Below, piece by piece: positions 49,715-58,574 of a DNA stretch of 64,000 nt. The translations under genes and the position numbers were made by a program. The DNA is from Nocardioides zeae (lineage in GTDB: Bacteria; Actinomycetota; Actinomycetes; Propionibacteriales; Nocardioidaceae), in the NCBI RefSeq assembly GCF_010686755.1, contig NZ_JAAGXA010000004.1:62001-126000 (forward strand), given 5' to 3'. Under the pieces are notes generated by a model. It ran no database searches, was not told where the DNA came from, and saw nothing but the letters and a program-made list of their open reading frames with translations. How positions within the stretch are numbered: the stretch's first letter is position 1; each line of letters begins with the position of its first letter.

Positions 49715-50947
49715 TCAGGCTCCTCGCAGGATGATGACGGAGGTCACGGCTTCCTCACCGCGGTGGAACCCGCCGCCGTTCTCGGCCAGGGCGACGCGAG
49801 CGCCCTCCACCTGACGGGTGCCGGCACGGCCGCGCAGCTGCTCCGTGAGCTCGAAGACCTGGCCGAGACCGGTGGCGCCGAGGGGGTGCCCCTTGGACTC
49901 CAGACCGCCGGACGGGTTGATGGGGATGCGCCCACCGATGGTGGTCTCACCGGCCTCGGCGGCACGACCACCCTCGCCGGGCGGCACGAGGCCGAGCATC
50001 TCCGACTGCAGCACCTCGGCGAACGCGGTGGCGTCGTGCACCTCGGCCACGTCGACCTCGTCGGGACCGAGCCCGGCGCGCTCGTAGGCCCGCCGCGCGA
50101 CCCCCTGGGTGAGGTGACCCTCGAAGCGGGTGGTGTCGCGATCGTGACCGGTGCCCAGCACGGTGGCCAGCACCTCGACCGGGTGCTCCGCCCGGAGCCG
50201 AGCCAGACCGGCGTCGCTGCAGAGGACGACGGCTGCCGCTCCGTCGGTGACCGGGGCACACATCGGCACGGTCAACGGGTGGGAGAGCCGCCGCGCGCCC
50301 AGCACCTCCGCCACCGTCATCGAGCGCCGGTAGTGGGCCCGCTCGTTGTCGACGGCGTGGGCGTGGTTCTTCGCGGCGACCGCCGCGATCTGCTCGGGGG
50401 TGGAGCCGTAGAGGCGCATGTGCTGGCGGGCCATGGCGGCGTAGATGTCCATGAAGATGGACCGCGGGCCGAGGTCAGGTTCGTCCAGCTCCCCGCCGAG
50501 CTCCACGAGCGTCCGCTCGAGCGCGGCCCGGTCGGTCACGTCGAAGCCGGCCTCGAACAGCGACATGGTGCGGGCCGGGTCCCCGACGTGCATCTTCTCG
50601 GCGCCGACCGCCAGGGCCACGTCCGCCTCGCCGGCGCGCACGTAGGCGGCGGCGAGGTTGAACGCCGAGGCGCCCGTGGCGCAGGCGTTCTCGACGTTGT
50701 GCACGGGGATGCCCTCCAGGCCGAGGCCGCGCAGGGCGATCTCGCCGGAGATCGTGGCCTGGCCCTCCAGGAACCCGTGCGCCGCCGTGGCGTAGAAGGC
50801 GGCGTCGACTGCTGACAGCGACGCCCCTCCACCGGCGTCGGCGACGGCGTCGTGCACCGCCTGACGCGCCAGGTCGTGGTTGGTGCGGTCGGGGTGGACA
50901 CCGAACGCGGTCATCCCGACCCCGGCGATCCAGGTCCTGCTGCTCAT
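49715..50947 (-). CDS. Thiolase family protein (SCP-x / lipid-transfer type)
   Basis: Protein of 410 residues. The active-site Cys lies in NVENACATGASAFNLA. The C-terminal signatures are the His-containing EVHDATAFAEVLQSEMLGL and INPSGGLESKGHPLGATGLGQVFELTEQLRG. This HDAF-like variant marks the SCP-x thiolases used for side-chain or branched acyl-CoA cleavage. It lies 3 nt upstream of the ligase gene. The ATG follows GAGGAGCG. Confidence 0.9.
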   Translation of the reverse strand: MSSRTWIAGVGMTAFGVHPDRTNHDLARQAVHDAVADAGGGASLSAVDAAFYATAAHGFLEGQATISGEIALRGLGLEGIPVHNVENACATGASAFNLAAAYVRAGEADVALAVGAEKMHVGDPARTMSLFEAGFDVTDRAALERTLVELGGELDEPDLGPRSIFMDIYAAMARQHMRLYGSTPEQIAAVAAKNHAHAVDNERAHYRRSMTVAEVLGARRLSHPLTVPMCAPVTDGAAAVVLCSDAGLARLRAEHPVEVLATVLGTGHDRDTTRFEGHLTQGVARRAYERAGLGPDEVDVAEVHDATAFAEVLQSEMLGLVPPGEGGRAAEAGETTIGGRIPINPSGGLESKGHPLGATGLGQVFELTEQLRGRAGTRQVEGARVALAENGGGFHRGEEAVTSVIILRGA

Positions 50948-50975
50948 GCGGACGCTCCTCGGTCGATCGGTCGGG

Positions 50976-52277
50976 TCATCGCAGGGGCCGCTTGGCCGTC
51001 TCGGGCAGGAGGAAGTAGACGACCGTGCTCACGGCGGCGATCGCCGCGACGTACCAGCCGAACCGCTCCGCGTGGCCGATGTCGACCAGCCAGGTCGCGA
51101 CGTACGGGCCCGTGCCCCCGAACAGGGCGACGGCCAGCGCGTAGGGGAACCCGATGCCCGCGCCGCGCAGCCGCGCCGGAAAGAGCTCGGCGGCGGTCGC
51201 CGCACTGATGCTGGCCCAGCAGGCGATGAAGAGCAGTCCGGTCACCTGGACGAGGAGCAGGCTCGCCATCGTCGGCCGGAGGGACGACAGGAGCGGAACC
51301 GTCGCGATGACGAAGAACAGGCCGAACGCGATCAGCATCGGACGGCGACCCAGCTTGTCGGACAGGGCGCCGCAGACCGGGAGCGCGAGGAGGAAGACCG
51401 ACAGCGAGATGACGCCGGTGACGAGGCCCTTCGACACGTCGAAGCCGACGGTGATGCTGGCGTAGGTCGGCAGGAAGGCCGTCCACACGTAGAAGACCAG
51501 TGCGGGCGCGGCCGTGAGGCCGAAGATCTGCAGGGCTTCCTTCGGGTGCTCGCGGAAGAAGTCGAAGAGACCGACGCGGTCGCCCTTGGGCTTCTCGATG
51601 ACGTCCTCGTGGAGCGTCTCCTCCGCCCGCCGACGCACCCAGAGGCCCACGAACGCGGCGACCGAGCCGAGCAGGAACGGGACGCGCCATCCCCACGAGG
51701 TCATGGCGTCGGCGGCGAGGAGGTTGGCCAGCAGCGCGGCCATGCCGATGGCAGCGAGGTTGGCGACGGTGGCGCTCATGTAGAAGACGCTGGAGAACAG
51801 CCCGCGGCGCGCGCTCGGGGCGGACTCGATGAGGAAGGCGGACCCGGCGGCGTACTCGCCGCCCGCCGAGGCTCCCTGGATGATGCGGGCGACGAGGAGG
51901 ATGACCGGCGCGAGGATGCCGATCTGCTCGTAGGTCGGCGACAGACCGATCATCAGGCTGCCGACGCCCATGCCGACGATCGTCCCGCTCAGGGCGCGGC
52001 GGCGGCCGAAGCGGTCGGCGAGCACGCCGATGACGAGACCGCCGACGGGCCGGGCGAAGAAGCCGACGGCGAAGATGGCGAGCGTCGACAGGAGCGGGAC
52101 CAGGCTGTCATCGGTGGTCGCGGGGAAGAACTGGCCGGCGAAGTAGATCGCCAGGATCGAGTAGATGTACCAGTCGAACCACTCGACGGCGTTCCCGACG
52201 CACACCGCGAGCAGCTGTCGGGATCTGCTCGTGGGGCGTGCGAGGGCGGTCGGTTCGGCGACGCGGGGTTCGGCCAT
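50976..52277 (-). CDS. MFS transporter, metabolite:H+ symporter (MHS) family
   Basis: Protein of 433 residues with 12 helices. It has the MHS signatures GNAVEWFDWYIYSILAIYFAGQFFP, FFARPVGGLVIGVLADRFGRRRAL and RIIQGASAGGEYAAGSAFLIE. The family imports organic acids such as shikimate, alpha-ketoglutarate or aromatic acids, which fits the adjacent CoA ligase and thiolase. The ATG at 52277 follows GGAG at good spacing; an upstream in-frame GTG (52301) would add 8 residues. Confidence 0.9.
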   Translation of the reverse strand: MAEPRVAEPTALARPTSRSRQLLAVCVGNAVEWFDWYIYSILAIYFAGQFFPATTDDSLVPLLSTLAIFAVGFFARPVGGLVIGVLADRFGRRRALSGTIVGMGVGSLMIGLSPTYEQIGILAPVILLVARIIQGASAGGEYAAGSAFLIESAPSARRGLFSSVFYMSATVANLAAIGMAALLANLLAADAMTSWGWRVPFLLGSVAAFVGLWVRRRAEETLHEDVIEKPKGDRVGLFDFFREHPKEALQIFGLTAAPALVFYVWTAFLPTYASITVGFDVSKGLVTGVISLSVFLLALPVCGALSDKLGRRPMLIAFGLFFVIATVPLLSSLRPTMASLLLVQVTGLLFIACWASISAATAAELFPARLRGAGIGFPYALAVALFGGTGPYVATWLVDIGHAERFGWYVAAIAAVSTVVYFLLPETAKRPLR

Positions 52278-52341
52278 GGTCATCTCCGTTGCGCGGGACA
52301 CGACGGCTGCCGCAGCAGCCGGAAGTAGGACCCGACAACCA

Positions 52342-52357
52342 TGCGATGCAGATCACA
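52342..52357 (-). promoter_or_regulatory. CRP/GlxR-like site upstream of the MFS operon
   Basis: On the minus strand it reads TGTGA-TCTGCA-TCGCA, one mismatch from the CRP-family consensus TGTGA-N6-TCACA. It lies 65 bp upstream of the transporter start. A hairpin GGCTGC-CGCA-GCAGCC (52305-52320) sits between site and gene. cAMP-responsive control is plausible, since an adenylate cyclase is encoded in the window. Confidence 0.45.
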
Positions 52358-52408
52358 CCGTCATCTATGGAGAACCGCCCAGTCTTCGTTGGCCGACCTT
52401 GTGCCCTC

Positions 52409-53545
52409 CTACAAAACTCCCAGCTCGAGCGCGTGCAACGTGTGGGCCAGGTCCACGAGGGTGTCGGTGCTCGCCAGGGACCTGCCCGTCAGCTGCTCGA
52501 AGCGGGCGAGGCGGTAGCGCACCGTGTTGACGTGCACGTGCAGCACGGCGGCCGCCGACGCCAGGTTCCGCTCGTTCTCCAGGTAGGCGCGGAGGGCGTC
52601 CAGGATGGGTCCGCTGTGGCCTCGCGCGGTCTCCAGGGGCTCGACGTACGTGCTCCTCAGGTGCTCGCCCAGCCACGGGTCGTGGCGGACGGAGAGCCGC
52701 CACCCCAGCCGTCCCACGGTATAGGTGCCCGGCACCTCCGCCCCCGCGGTGTCGAGGATCCGTTGCGCCAGCTCGAAGCTCTCGGCCAGGCGATCGGGGG
52801 TCACGGCCGGCCCGACTCCCAGCACGAGCCCGTCGACGTCGGCGGGGACGGCCTCCAGGATGCCGGCCAGGCGCTCCTCGCCGGGGATGACCAAGCACAG
52901 CTGGCCCGAGAGCCGCTCCGCGATCCGCGCCTGAGCGTCCGCTGCGGAGAGCTCGTCGACGGGCTTCGCGCTGAACGCGACGTACGACGCGTCCGGAGCG
53001 AGACCGAGACCTGCGCGTGCGCGGTCGAGGGCGTCGTCGTCGAGCCCGCTCCCGGTCAGGACCGCCGAGACCCAGGTGTCCCGGACGCGTTGCTCGGCGA
53101 CGGCGCTCGCGACCGCATGCGCCCGGTAGGCCTTCGCCGCCTGAGCCGCGAAGACGTCGCTCAGCCTCCAGAGCAGGCGGGTGAGTCGCACGATCTCGGC
53201 GAGCTCCACCCCGAGCTCCTCGGCCGTCTCCGCGAGACGGTCCTGGATCGCGGCGATGGAGATGCGGAACCCCGACATGATGTCCTCGATCGGCAACCCG
53301 GCGGCGAGCCGTTCGAGCGTGGTCCGCTCGGCCTCCCAGATCTCGTCCTCGACGGGCACCGCTCCCTCGCGCAGGGTGCGCAACGCCCGTTCCCTGTTCC
53401 GTCCGAGGCTGACCACCAGTTGCTCGGTGGGGACGAGCGCGTAGGACGTGATCTCCGATCGGACGCGTCGGACCACGGGCTCGACCAGCTGCTCGTCCCG
53501 CGACAGGGCATCGACCAGAGCGGCCACGCGGTTCTCCTGGACCAT
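52409..53545 (-). CDS. PucR-type helix-turn-helix regulator
   Basis: Protein of 378 residues. The N-terminal half is a helical sensor region (RVRSEITSYALVPTEQL, ERTTLERLAAGLPIEDIMSGFRISIAAIQDRL). The middle is a GGDEF-like/CdaR domain, and the C-terminal PucR helix-turn-helix is TLRAYLENERNLASAAAVLHVHVNTVRYRLARFEQLTGRSL. Neighbours suggest it activates the transporter/ligase/thiolase genes downstream. The ATG at 53545 is chosen; an in-frame ATG at 53563 exists. Confidence 0.87.
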   Translation of the reverse strand: MVQENRVAALVDALSRDEQLVEPVVRRVRSEITSYALVPTEQLVVSLGRNRERALRTLREGAVPVEDEIWEAERTTLERLAAGLPIEDIMSGFRISIAAIQDRLAETAEELGVELAEIVRLTRLLWRLSDVFAAQAAKAYRAHAVASAVAEQRVRDTWVSAVLTGSGLDDDALDRARAGLGLAPDASYVAFSAKPVDELSAADAQARIAERLSGQLCLVIPGEERLAGILEAVPADVDGLVLGVGPAVTPDRLAESFELAQRILDTAGAEVPGTYTVGRLGWRLSVRHDPWLGEHLRSTYVEPLETARGHSGPILDALRAYLENERNLASAAAVLHVHVNTVRYRLARFEQLTGRSLASTDTLVDLAHTLHALELGVL

Positions 53546-53622
53546 CGGGCCATGGTGGCCCATGGGTGACCGGCCTCGGGCGGCTATCCGCACCGGCGTC
53601 GCCGGCGACCCCGCTGCGGGCC

Positions 53623-54201
53623 TCAGTGCAGCCCCGCGTCCGCCTCCGTCACGCGCCACGCGTGGAACCGCACGGCGAGCCCGGCCCGCGTCGGTGAGCA
53701 GAGGTAGGGCCCGGCCTCCGCGGCGCGCGCCCCGTCGAGCGGCGTGACCCTGACGAACTGCTGGTCCTCGCCCTCGAGCCCCGCCCGCACGACGAGCGCG
53801 TCGTCGGACCGGCTGACCCGCACGGTCACGCGCCGTCCCGACCAGTCGTCGACCGGCGCCACCGACCAGTCCGACCACCCGCGGGTCACGACGGCGCCGA
53901 GCTGCAGCAGCCCGTCGGAGCGCTCGAGGCCGGCCTTCACCCAGGTCTCCTCGTCGACAGCGACGAACACGCCCGCCTGGTCGAACTGCTCGGGCAGGTC
54001 GGCCGTGAAGGTCACCTCCAGCGCCGTACCGACCGCGAAGGGCGCCACCAGCGCGTGCGCGGAGTCGTGGACGAAGCCGTACGCCGTGCGTCGCCACGCG
54101 TCCGACCCCTCCGCTGCCGTCACGACGAGGTCGTCGCCGTCGGCGGTGGCCGTGACGGGGGCGTGGGTCCAGCGGCCAGTCGCCCAGGGCTGGTTCGTCA
54201 T
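53623..54201 (-). CDS. DUF1349 family protein
   Basis: Protein of 192 residues with the jelly-roll (concanavalin-like) DUF1349 pattern: DAWRRTAYGFVHDSAHALV, the conserved FDQAGVFVAVDEETWVKAGLE stretch, GAVVTRGWSDWSV and AVRFHAW near the end. No signal peptide is present. The function is unknown, though relatives resemble carbohydrate-binding folds. It is divergent from the secreted protein gene. Confidence 0.85.
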   Translation of the reverse strand: MTNQPWATGRWTHAPVTATADGDDLVVTAAEGSDAWRRTAYGFVHDSAHALVAPFAVGTALEVTFTADLPEQFDQAGVFVAVDEETWVKAGLERSDGLLQLGAVVTRGWSDWSVAPVDDWSGRRVTVRVSRSDDALVVRAGLEGEDQQFVRVTPLDGARAAEAGPYLCSPTRAGLAVRFHAWRVTEADAGLH

Positions 54202-54359
54202 GACCCCATCGTGATGGATGCGAGCGCCCGTGCAACCCGTCGACCCCGTGCTGCGTCTTCTCAGCAGAACGATCTCGGGCACGACGGTTCCCCGTCGCAG
54301 CCTCGTCGCCGCGCCCCCACCGGGCCGACGACCTCCCACCTCTGCACAGGAGAACTGTC

Positions 54360-55439
54360 ATGCGCGCACGCCTCGTCCCCACCCTCGTCGCCCTCGCCCT
54401 CGGCGCCCTGGCCGTCGGCGGCACGACCCTCGGAGCCAGCGCGGGAGCCGCGCCGGGCGCGAGCATGCCGTCGTACGACGCCGGTCCCATCACCCTCGAC
54501 CCCGACGCCCCGCAGGGTGCGGCCGCCGGTGTCGTGTGGGCCGACGGCACCACGGTCCACCTCGAGGACGGCACGTCGTTCGTGCTCCCGGACGACGGCT
54601 TCGACACGGTCATCGACGTGGCGGCGTTCGGCGACCGCGTCGCCGTGACCCGCCACGACTCCTCCGTCGTGGCCTGGGCCCCGCGCCTCTCGATCTTCGA
54701 CCGCGCCGGCACCCAGCTCGGGTGGACCGGTCTCGGCCGTGCCTCCGACGGCAACCTGGTGGCGGACGACGCCCACGCGAAGGTGGCCGTGCTGCAGCGC
54801 GGTCAGGTCGCCGTGATCGAGGCCGGTCGGCCGACCTGGACCCGGCTCACCGTGCCCGCCAGTGACTTCGGCGGCCTCCAGCGCATCGGCGCGCTCACCG
54901 GGGGCGCTTGCTCCGAGAGCGACTGCCGGGTCTACGTCTCGGACGGCGAGGAGAGCCACCGCCTCTCCCCCGGCCAGGCGCCGCGGTGGATGTGGACGCC
55001 CCAGATCCTCGTCGACGCGCGCGAGACGGCCGGCAACGACCAGCTGCTCGGCCTGCTCGACCGCGACCAGGAGGTCGACCCCGAGGTGCTCTTCTGGGGC
55101 ATCACCGACGAGGACAACGCCCAGGTCTGGGGCCAGCAGGACTACGGGGTGCTGTCGTTCTCGCCCGACGGCAGCCTGGTGCTCGGCGACGACTCCTACC
55201 GGGACGGCGCCGGCTCCGGCACGCTCGCCTTCCTCGACAGCGCCACGGGCGAGCCGGTCACCGCGTTCGAGCCCGCCGAGGGCTGGTGGGTCGCCGACAC
55301 CGCGTGGGAGGACGACGACCACGTGCTCGCGCAGCTCACCGACGCCGCCGACACGCTGGTGACGGTGCGCGTCGGCACCGACGGCTCGGTCGAGCACGTG
55401 CACACCGGCGGCTACGAGGACGTCGTCCTCGGCAGCTGA
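54360..55439 (+). CDS. Secreted protein with beta-propeller-like repeats
   Basis: Protein of 359 residues with a signal peptide (ARLVPTLVALALGALAVGG, cleavage near 28-33). The mature chain is beta-rich with recurring strand-turn units (GVVWADGTTVHLEDGTSFVLPD, DSSVVAWAPRLSIFD, GVLSFSPDGSLVLGDDSY, GTLAFLDSATGEPV) resembling WD/YVTN-like propellers. One Cys pair (GACSESDCR) may form a disulphide. No catalytic motif is recognised. The ATG follows CAGGAGAAC. A strong terminator follows. Confidence 0.75.
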   Translation: MRARLVPTLVALALGALAVGGTTLGASAGAAPGASMPSYDAGPITLDPDAPQGAAAGVVWADGTTVHLEDGTSFVLPDDGFDTVIDVAAFGDRVAVTRHDSSVVAWAPRLSIFDRAGTQLGWTGLGRASDGNLVADDAHAKVAVLQRGQVAVIEAGRPTWTRLTVPASDFGGLQRIGALTGGACSESDCRVYVSDGEESHRLSPGQAPRWMWTPQILVDARETAGNDQLLGLLDRDQEVDPEVLFWGITDEDNAQVWGQQDYGVLSFSPDGSLVLGDDSYRDGAGSGTLAFLDSATGEPVTAFEPAEGWWVADTAWEDDDHVLAQLTDAADTLVTVRVGTDGSVEHVHTGGYEDVVLGS

Positions 55440-55448
55440 CCTCAGACG

Positions 55449-55492
55449 ACCGTCGCCGAGCGCGCTCGCTGCGGGGCGCGCTCGGCGACGGT
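55449..55492. terminator. Hairpin between convergent secreted-protein and DUF4268 genes
   Basis: Perfect 17-bp arms ACCGTCGCCGAGCGCGC and complement enclose a 10-nt loop, 9 bp after the plus-strand stop and 10 bp before the end of the minus-strand gene. Confidence 0.75.
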
Positions 55493-55502
55493 GTGGGGTG
55501 GG

Positions 55503-56519
55503 TCAGAGCTCGGGGACTCCGGGTGCCTCCGGCTCGGCGGCCGGGCTGACCCAGCCCTCGGGCGGCTCGCCGGCCGGAAGCCCACCGGTGGCCTGCACGG
55601 CCGCGCGCAGACGCTCCTGCGTTCCGACCAGCCAGTCGAGCACGTCGTCCCACTGCTCCTCGTCGGTGATGACGGGGCCGACCCGGCGCATCTCGAGGCG
55701 ACACGCCCGCTTGTCCGGCAGGTACTCGAACCGCAGCTCCTCTGGGCCGACCCGTGCCGACAGGTCGGGCTCGCGCTCCTGCAGCAGGGCCAGCAGGTAC
55801 TCGTTGCGCCGCTTGTCGCCGGTGTCGATGTAGAGCTCGCTGCGACAGCCGCCGATCATGTACGAGACGCTCCACGTGTGACCCGGCGTCGTGGTCGACA
55901 GCGACCACCAGTTCGCGGCCGGAGCCGTGCCGGTCGTCCACCCCCGCGTGCGCGCGACCTCCCCGAACTTGGTCCAGAACCGCTTGTAGAGCTCGTTGCG
56001 GGGCGTCGCTCCCGCCGCGCCGGCGACGGCGTCCTGACGCGCGAGCTTCTCCCAGTCGTTCGGCGCGCAGACGAGCTCGAGCCGAGGCGCGACGAGGTTC
56101 TGGTCGGCTCCCTCCATCCGTACGGCGCCGAGCGAGATCCCGAAGAACTTGATGTCGGTGTTGGTGTTGGTGTTCAGCCAGTCGAGCGCGGCGCGGTGCT
56201 CCTCTCGGAAGATCTCCGCCATCCAGACGACGACCGCCGGGTTCGTGCCGCCCGCGTAGGTCATGATCTGCCCGAGGTGGGTGTGGTCGGTCGAGCCGAA
56301 CTGGTTCTCGACGATGACGATCTGGTCGCTCCCGACGACGCGGCCCTTGAGGTCGAGCGCGAAGTTGCCGACCCGGTGCTCGCGCTCGTCGAGCTTGACC
56401 TGCACACCCAGCACGTCGGACAGCGCCGCTGAGTTCTCCAGCAGCCACGGCGTGAAGTGGTGCGGCTCCGTGGGCCACACCTGCCGGATGTCCACCGGCA
56501 CCAGCTTGCTGATCTGCAC
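55503..56519 (-). CDS. DUF4268 protein with PD-(D/E)XK-like nuclease core
   Basis: Protein of 338 residues. The N-terminal half has the nuclease-like stretch FALDLKGRVVG then QIVIVENQFGSTDHTHLGQIMTYAGG. Asp, Glu and Gln stand in the D-x(n)-E-x-Q order of this superfamily. The C-terminal half is DUF4268 (YKRFWTKFGEVARTRGW, NEYLLALLQEREPDLSARVG, EEQWDDVLDWLVGTQERLR). Such genes are common in restriction and defence neighbourhoods. GTG 56519 follows AGGGGGA. The gene is divergent from the AlbA_2 ATPase. Confidence 0.83.
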   Translation of the reverse strand: MQISKLVPVDIRQVWPTEPHHFTPWLLENSAALSDVLGVQVKLDEREHRVGNFALDLKGRVVGSDQIVIVENQFGSTDHTHLGQIMTYAGGTNPAVVVWMAEIFREEHRAALDWLNTNTNTDIKFFGISLGAVRMEGADQNLVAPRLELVCAPNDWEKLARQDAVAGAAGATPRNELYKRFWTKFGEVARTRGWTTGTAPAANWWSLSTTTPGHTWSVSYMIGGCRSELYIDTGDKRRNEYLLALLQEREPDLSARVGPEELRFEYLPDKRACRLEMRRVGPVITDEEQWDDVLDWLVGTQERLRAAVQATGGLPAGEPPEGWVSPAAEPEAPGVPEL

Positions 56520-56669
56520 GAGTCCCCCTGGTCTGCCGACGGACCGGCGCCGTCGCGACGGAGTGATCATCGTCGACGGTGTTTCGGAGAGAGGGCTGAT
56601 TCACCAGAATTGCTAACCCGCGCGCGGCTGTCGGTGGTCTGCCCTAGCCTCCTGAAGGAGGCTGACGCG

Positions 56670-56741
56670 GTGGAGAAAGTGGCACTCACCGGAGCTGGGC
56701 CTGCTCAGCGACTGTGGCGGTCGCGCAGTGCACCGCGATGA
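56670..56741 (+). CDS. Possible small protein or gene remnant, 23 codons
   Basis: The GTG at 56670 is preceded by a perfect AAGGAGG (56655-56661) with 8-nt spacing, better than most real genes here. It encodes a 23-residue peptide starting MEKVALTGAG with an Arg-rich end. It may be a leader, a small protein, or the surviving 5' end of a deleted gene. The ribosome-binding site is also one arm of an inverted repeat. Confidence 0.25.
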   Translation: MEKVALTGAGPAQRLWRSRSAPR

Positions 56742-56779
56742 ACCGTCAGCAGACGACCGGGTTCTTGCCTGCGCAACAG

Positions 56780-56843
56780 TATGCATATCTATGATTACTG
56801 CTCGCCACCGCCGTTGCGACAGCCATAAATATGCATAAGTATG
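56780..56843. promoter_or_regulatory. Paired operators TATGCATA-N2-TATG before the AlbA_2 gene
   Basis: TATGCATATCTATG (56780-56793) and TATGCATAAGTATG (56830-56843) are near-identical direct repeats spaced exactly 50 bp, each containing the dyad TATGCATA. The second lies on the likely promoter (TTGCGA 56814, AAGTAT 56837). Binding by the helix-turn-helix of the encoded protein would give autorepression. Confidence 0.6.
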
Positions 56844-56848
56844 GGCAC

Positions 56849-58531
56849 GTGACACCTACACAGCTCAACCGCCTGATCGCTGCCGGCGAGACCTACACCG
56901 TCGAGTTCAAACGTGGGCAGCGTGCGGCGATGAGCGACAACGACATCGTCGATGCGGCCATCTGCCTGGCGAACGGCGACGGAGGCCTGCTGCTGATCGG
57001 CGTAGAGGACGACGGCCGAGTCACCGGACTGGAACCACGTCACGGCTCCGTCACGCAGCCACACTTGCTGCAAGCAATGATCTTGAACCGGACGGAGTCG
57101 CCGCTGGCCACGTCCATCGAGCTGGTGGAGCTCGAAGGCAAGGAGATCGCTGTGATCGATGTCCCCGACGTCGCCGTCCCTGTCGGTTCCAAGTCGGGTA
57201 AGTACGTGCGGCGGTCGCTCCGCGCGGACGGCAAGCCGGAGTGCGTCGCTTACCCACTGCACGAGATGTTGTCGGTCGGGCTCACGGCCCAAGGGCGCGA
57301 CTACGCTGCTACGCCCGCACGAGGTGCGTCACTCCGCGACCTCGACCGGGACGAGTTCGAGCGCTTCCGCCGGATGTGCGCCACGGGCAAGGGCGACCGG
57401 AGCCTCGCGGACCTCAGCGACGTCGAGATTCTGAAGAGCCTCCGGCTCGTGCTTCCGGAGCACGACAACCAGTTGACGCTCGGAGCCGTGCTCCTCTTCG
57501 GCTCAACTGGTGCTCTCGAACAGTACGTCCCTACGGCGGAGGTCGTCTTTCAAGAGATGCGAAACGGTTCGGTTGCGGCCAACGAGACGCTGAGGCTCCC
57601 CCTCCTCCGCGCGGCCGAACGACTGTTCCAGTTGATCAACGTCCGCAACTCCGAGCAAGAGCTCGTCCTCGGGCTCCACCGGATCGGGATACCCAGGGTT
57701 CCCGACGGGACCATCCGCGAGTCCATCGCGAACGCTCTGGTCCACCGCGACTACTCCGAGATCGGGCCAGTCTCGGTGCAGCTCAGTGAGGATCGGTTTC
57801 GCGTACGAAGCCCGGGCGGATTTCCGCCCGGCATCACCCTGCAGAACCTCCTCGACGACTCCAAGCCGCGCAGTCCGATCCTGGCTGAGGCATTCAAGCG
57901 CGCCGGCATAGTCGACCGCGCGGGCCGCGGTGTCCGCGAGATGTACACCCAGCTGCTCCGGGCCGGCCGCGGAGGACCGGACTACTCGGCGACCAACGAC
58001 AACGCGGTGATCGTCCAGATCAGCACGAGTGATGCCGACCTGGAGATGGTCCGCTTCGTCCTCGAGTACGAGGATGCCGACGGCCGATCACTCCTTCTGC
58101 CACAGCTGCAGATCCTCCACGAGCTCAAGGCGACCGGTCCGCAGACCACGGCCGAGCTCGTCGAAGCGCTCAGGGAGGCCGAGTCCTCCGTGAGGACACA
58201 CGTCGCCCGCCTTACCGAGATGGGCCTCGTGGAGTCCAGGGGAACGGGACGTCACCGGCGGCACCACCTGACCGCGGCCTTCTACCGGCTTGCTCAGTCG
58301 AGCGAATACGTCCGCCTCCGCGACACGGATCCGATCCAGCAAGAGCACATGATCCTGGCGTACGTCGACCAATTCGGCTCCATCACCCGGGGCAAAACGG
58401 CGGAGCTGTGCCACTTAAGTCCCGGACAGGCCCGCACCGTCCTGAAGCGACTGACCGAGGCTGGCGAGCTCGAGCTCCGCGGGGAACGACGGGGCGCTCA
58501 CTACGTACGGCGGTCGACACCGAGCGACTGA
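56849..58531 (+). CDS. AlbA_2 (Schlafen-like) ATP-binding regulator with HATPase_c_4 and HTH domains
   Basis: Protein of 560 residues. The N-terminal AlbA_2 domain is AAGETYTVEFKRG, ICLANGDGGLLLIGVEDDG, with ETYTVEFKR the conserved core. The centre has the GHKL-like segment IRESIANALVHRDYSEIGPVSV. Winged helices at the C-terminus (LRE-AESSVRTHVARLTEMGLVESRG and CHLSPGQARTVLKRLTEAGELELRG) should bind DNA. Such proteins are widespread, often in accessory loci, with unclear roles. GTG 56849 is favoured because the operator overlaps the earlier ATG (56831). Confidence 0.82.
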   Translation: MTPTQLNRLIAAGETYTVEFKRGQRAAMSDNDIVDAAICLANGDGGLLLIGVEDDGRVTGLEPRHGSVTQPHLLQAMILNRTESPLATSIELVELEGKEIAVIDVPDVAVPVGSKSGKYVRRSLRADGKPECVAYPLHEMLSVGLTAQGRDYAATPARGASLRDLDRDEFERFRRMCATGKGDRSLADLSDVEILKSLRLVLPEHDNQLTLGAVLLFGSTGALEQYVPTAEVVFQEMRNGSVAANETLRLPLLRAAERLFQLINVRNSEQELVLGLHRIGIPRVPDGTIRESIANALVHRDYSEIGPVSVQLSEDRFRVRSPGGFPPGITLQNLLDDSKPRSPILAEAFKRAGIVDRAGRGVREMYTQLLRAGRGGPDYSATNDNAVIVQISTSDADLEMVRFVLEYEDADGRSLLLPQLQILHELKATGPQTTAELVEALREAESSVRTHVARLTEMGLVESRGTGRHRRHHLTAAFYRLAQSSEYVRLRDTDPIQQEHMILAYVDQFGSITRGKTAELCHLSPGQARTVLKRLTEAGELELRGERRGAHYVRRSTPSD

Positions 58532-58534
58532 CGT

Positions 58535-58555
58535 CGGTTGGCTCCCGGCCGACCG
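58535..58555. terminator. Weak hairpin between convergent AlbA_2 and oxidase genes
   Basis: Arms CGGTTGGC and GCCGACCG (one G-U pair) with a 5-nt loop directly after the AlbA_2 stop. Confidence 0.35.
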
Positions 58556-58574
58556 GGCGTGGAGATAGCGGCAT

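Larger units (their letters stand above)
56520..56848. other. 329-bp divergent regulatory region
   Basis: No large gene. It contains an AGCCTCCT-GA-AGGAGGCT inverted repeat (56646-56663), a possible 23-codon reading frame starting at 56670, and an A+T-rich promoter/operator part from about 56770 to 56845. Confidence 0.6.

Noticed and set aside
47435-50815. A 1126-codon open frame on the plus strand
   Set aside because: Antisense to SDR, ligase and thiolase genes whose active-site motifs are intact on the minus strand.
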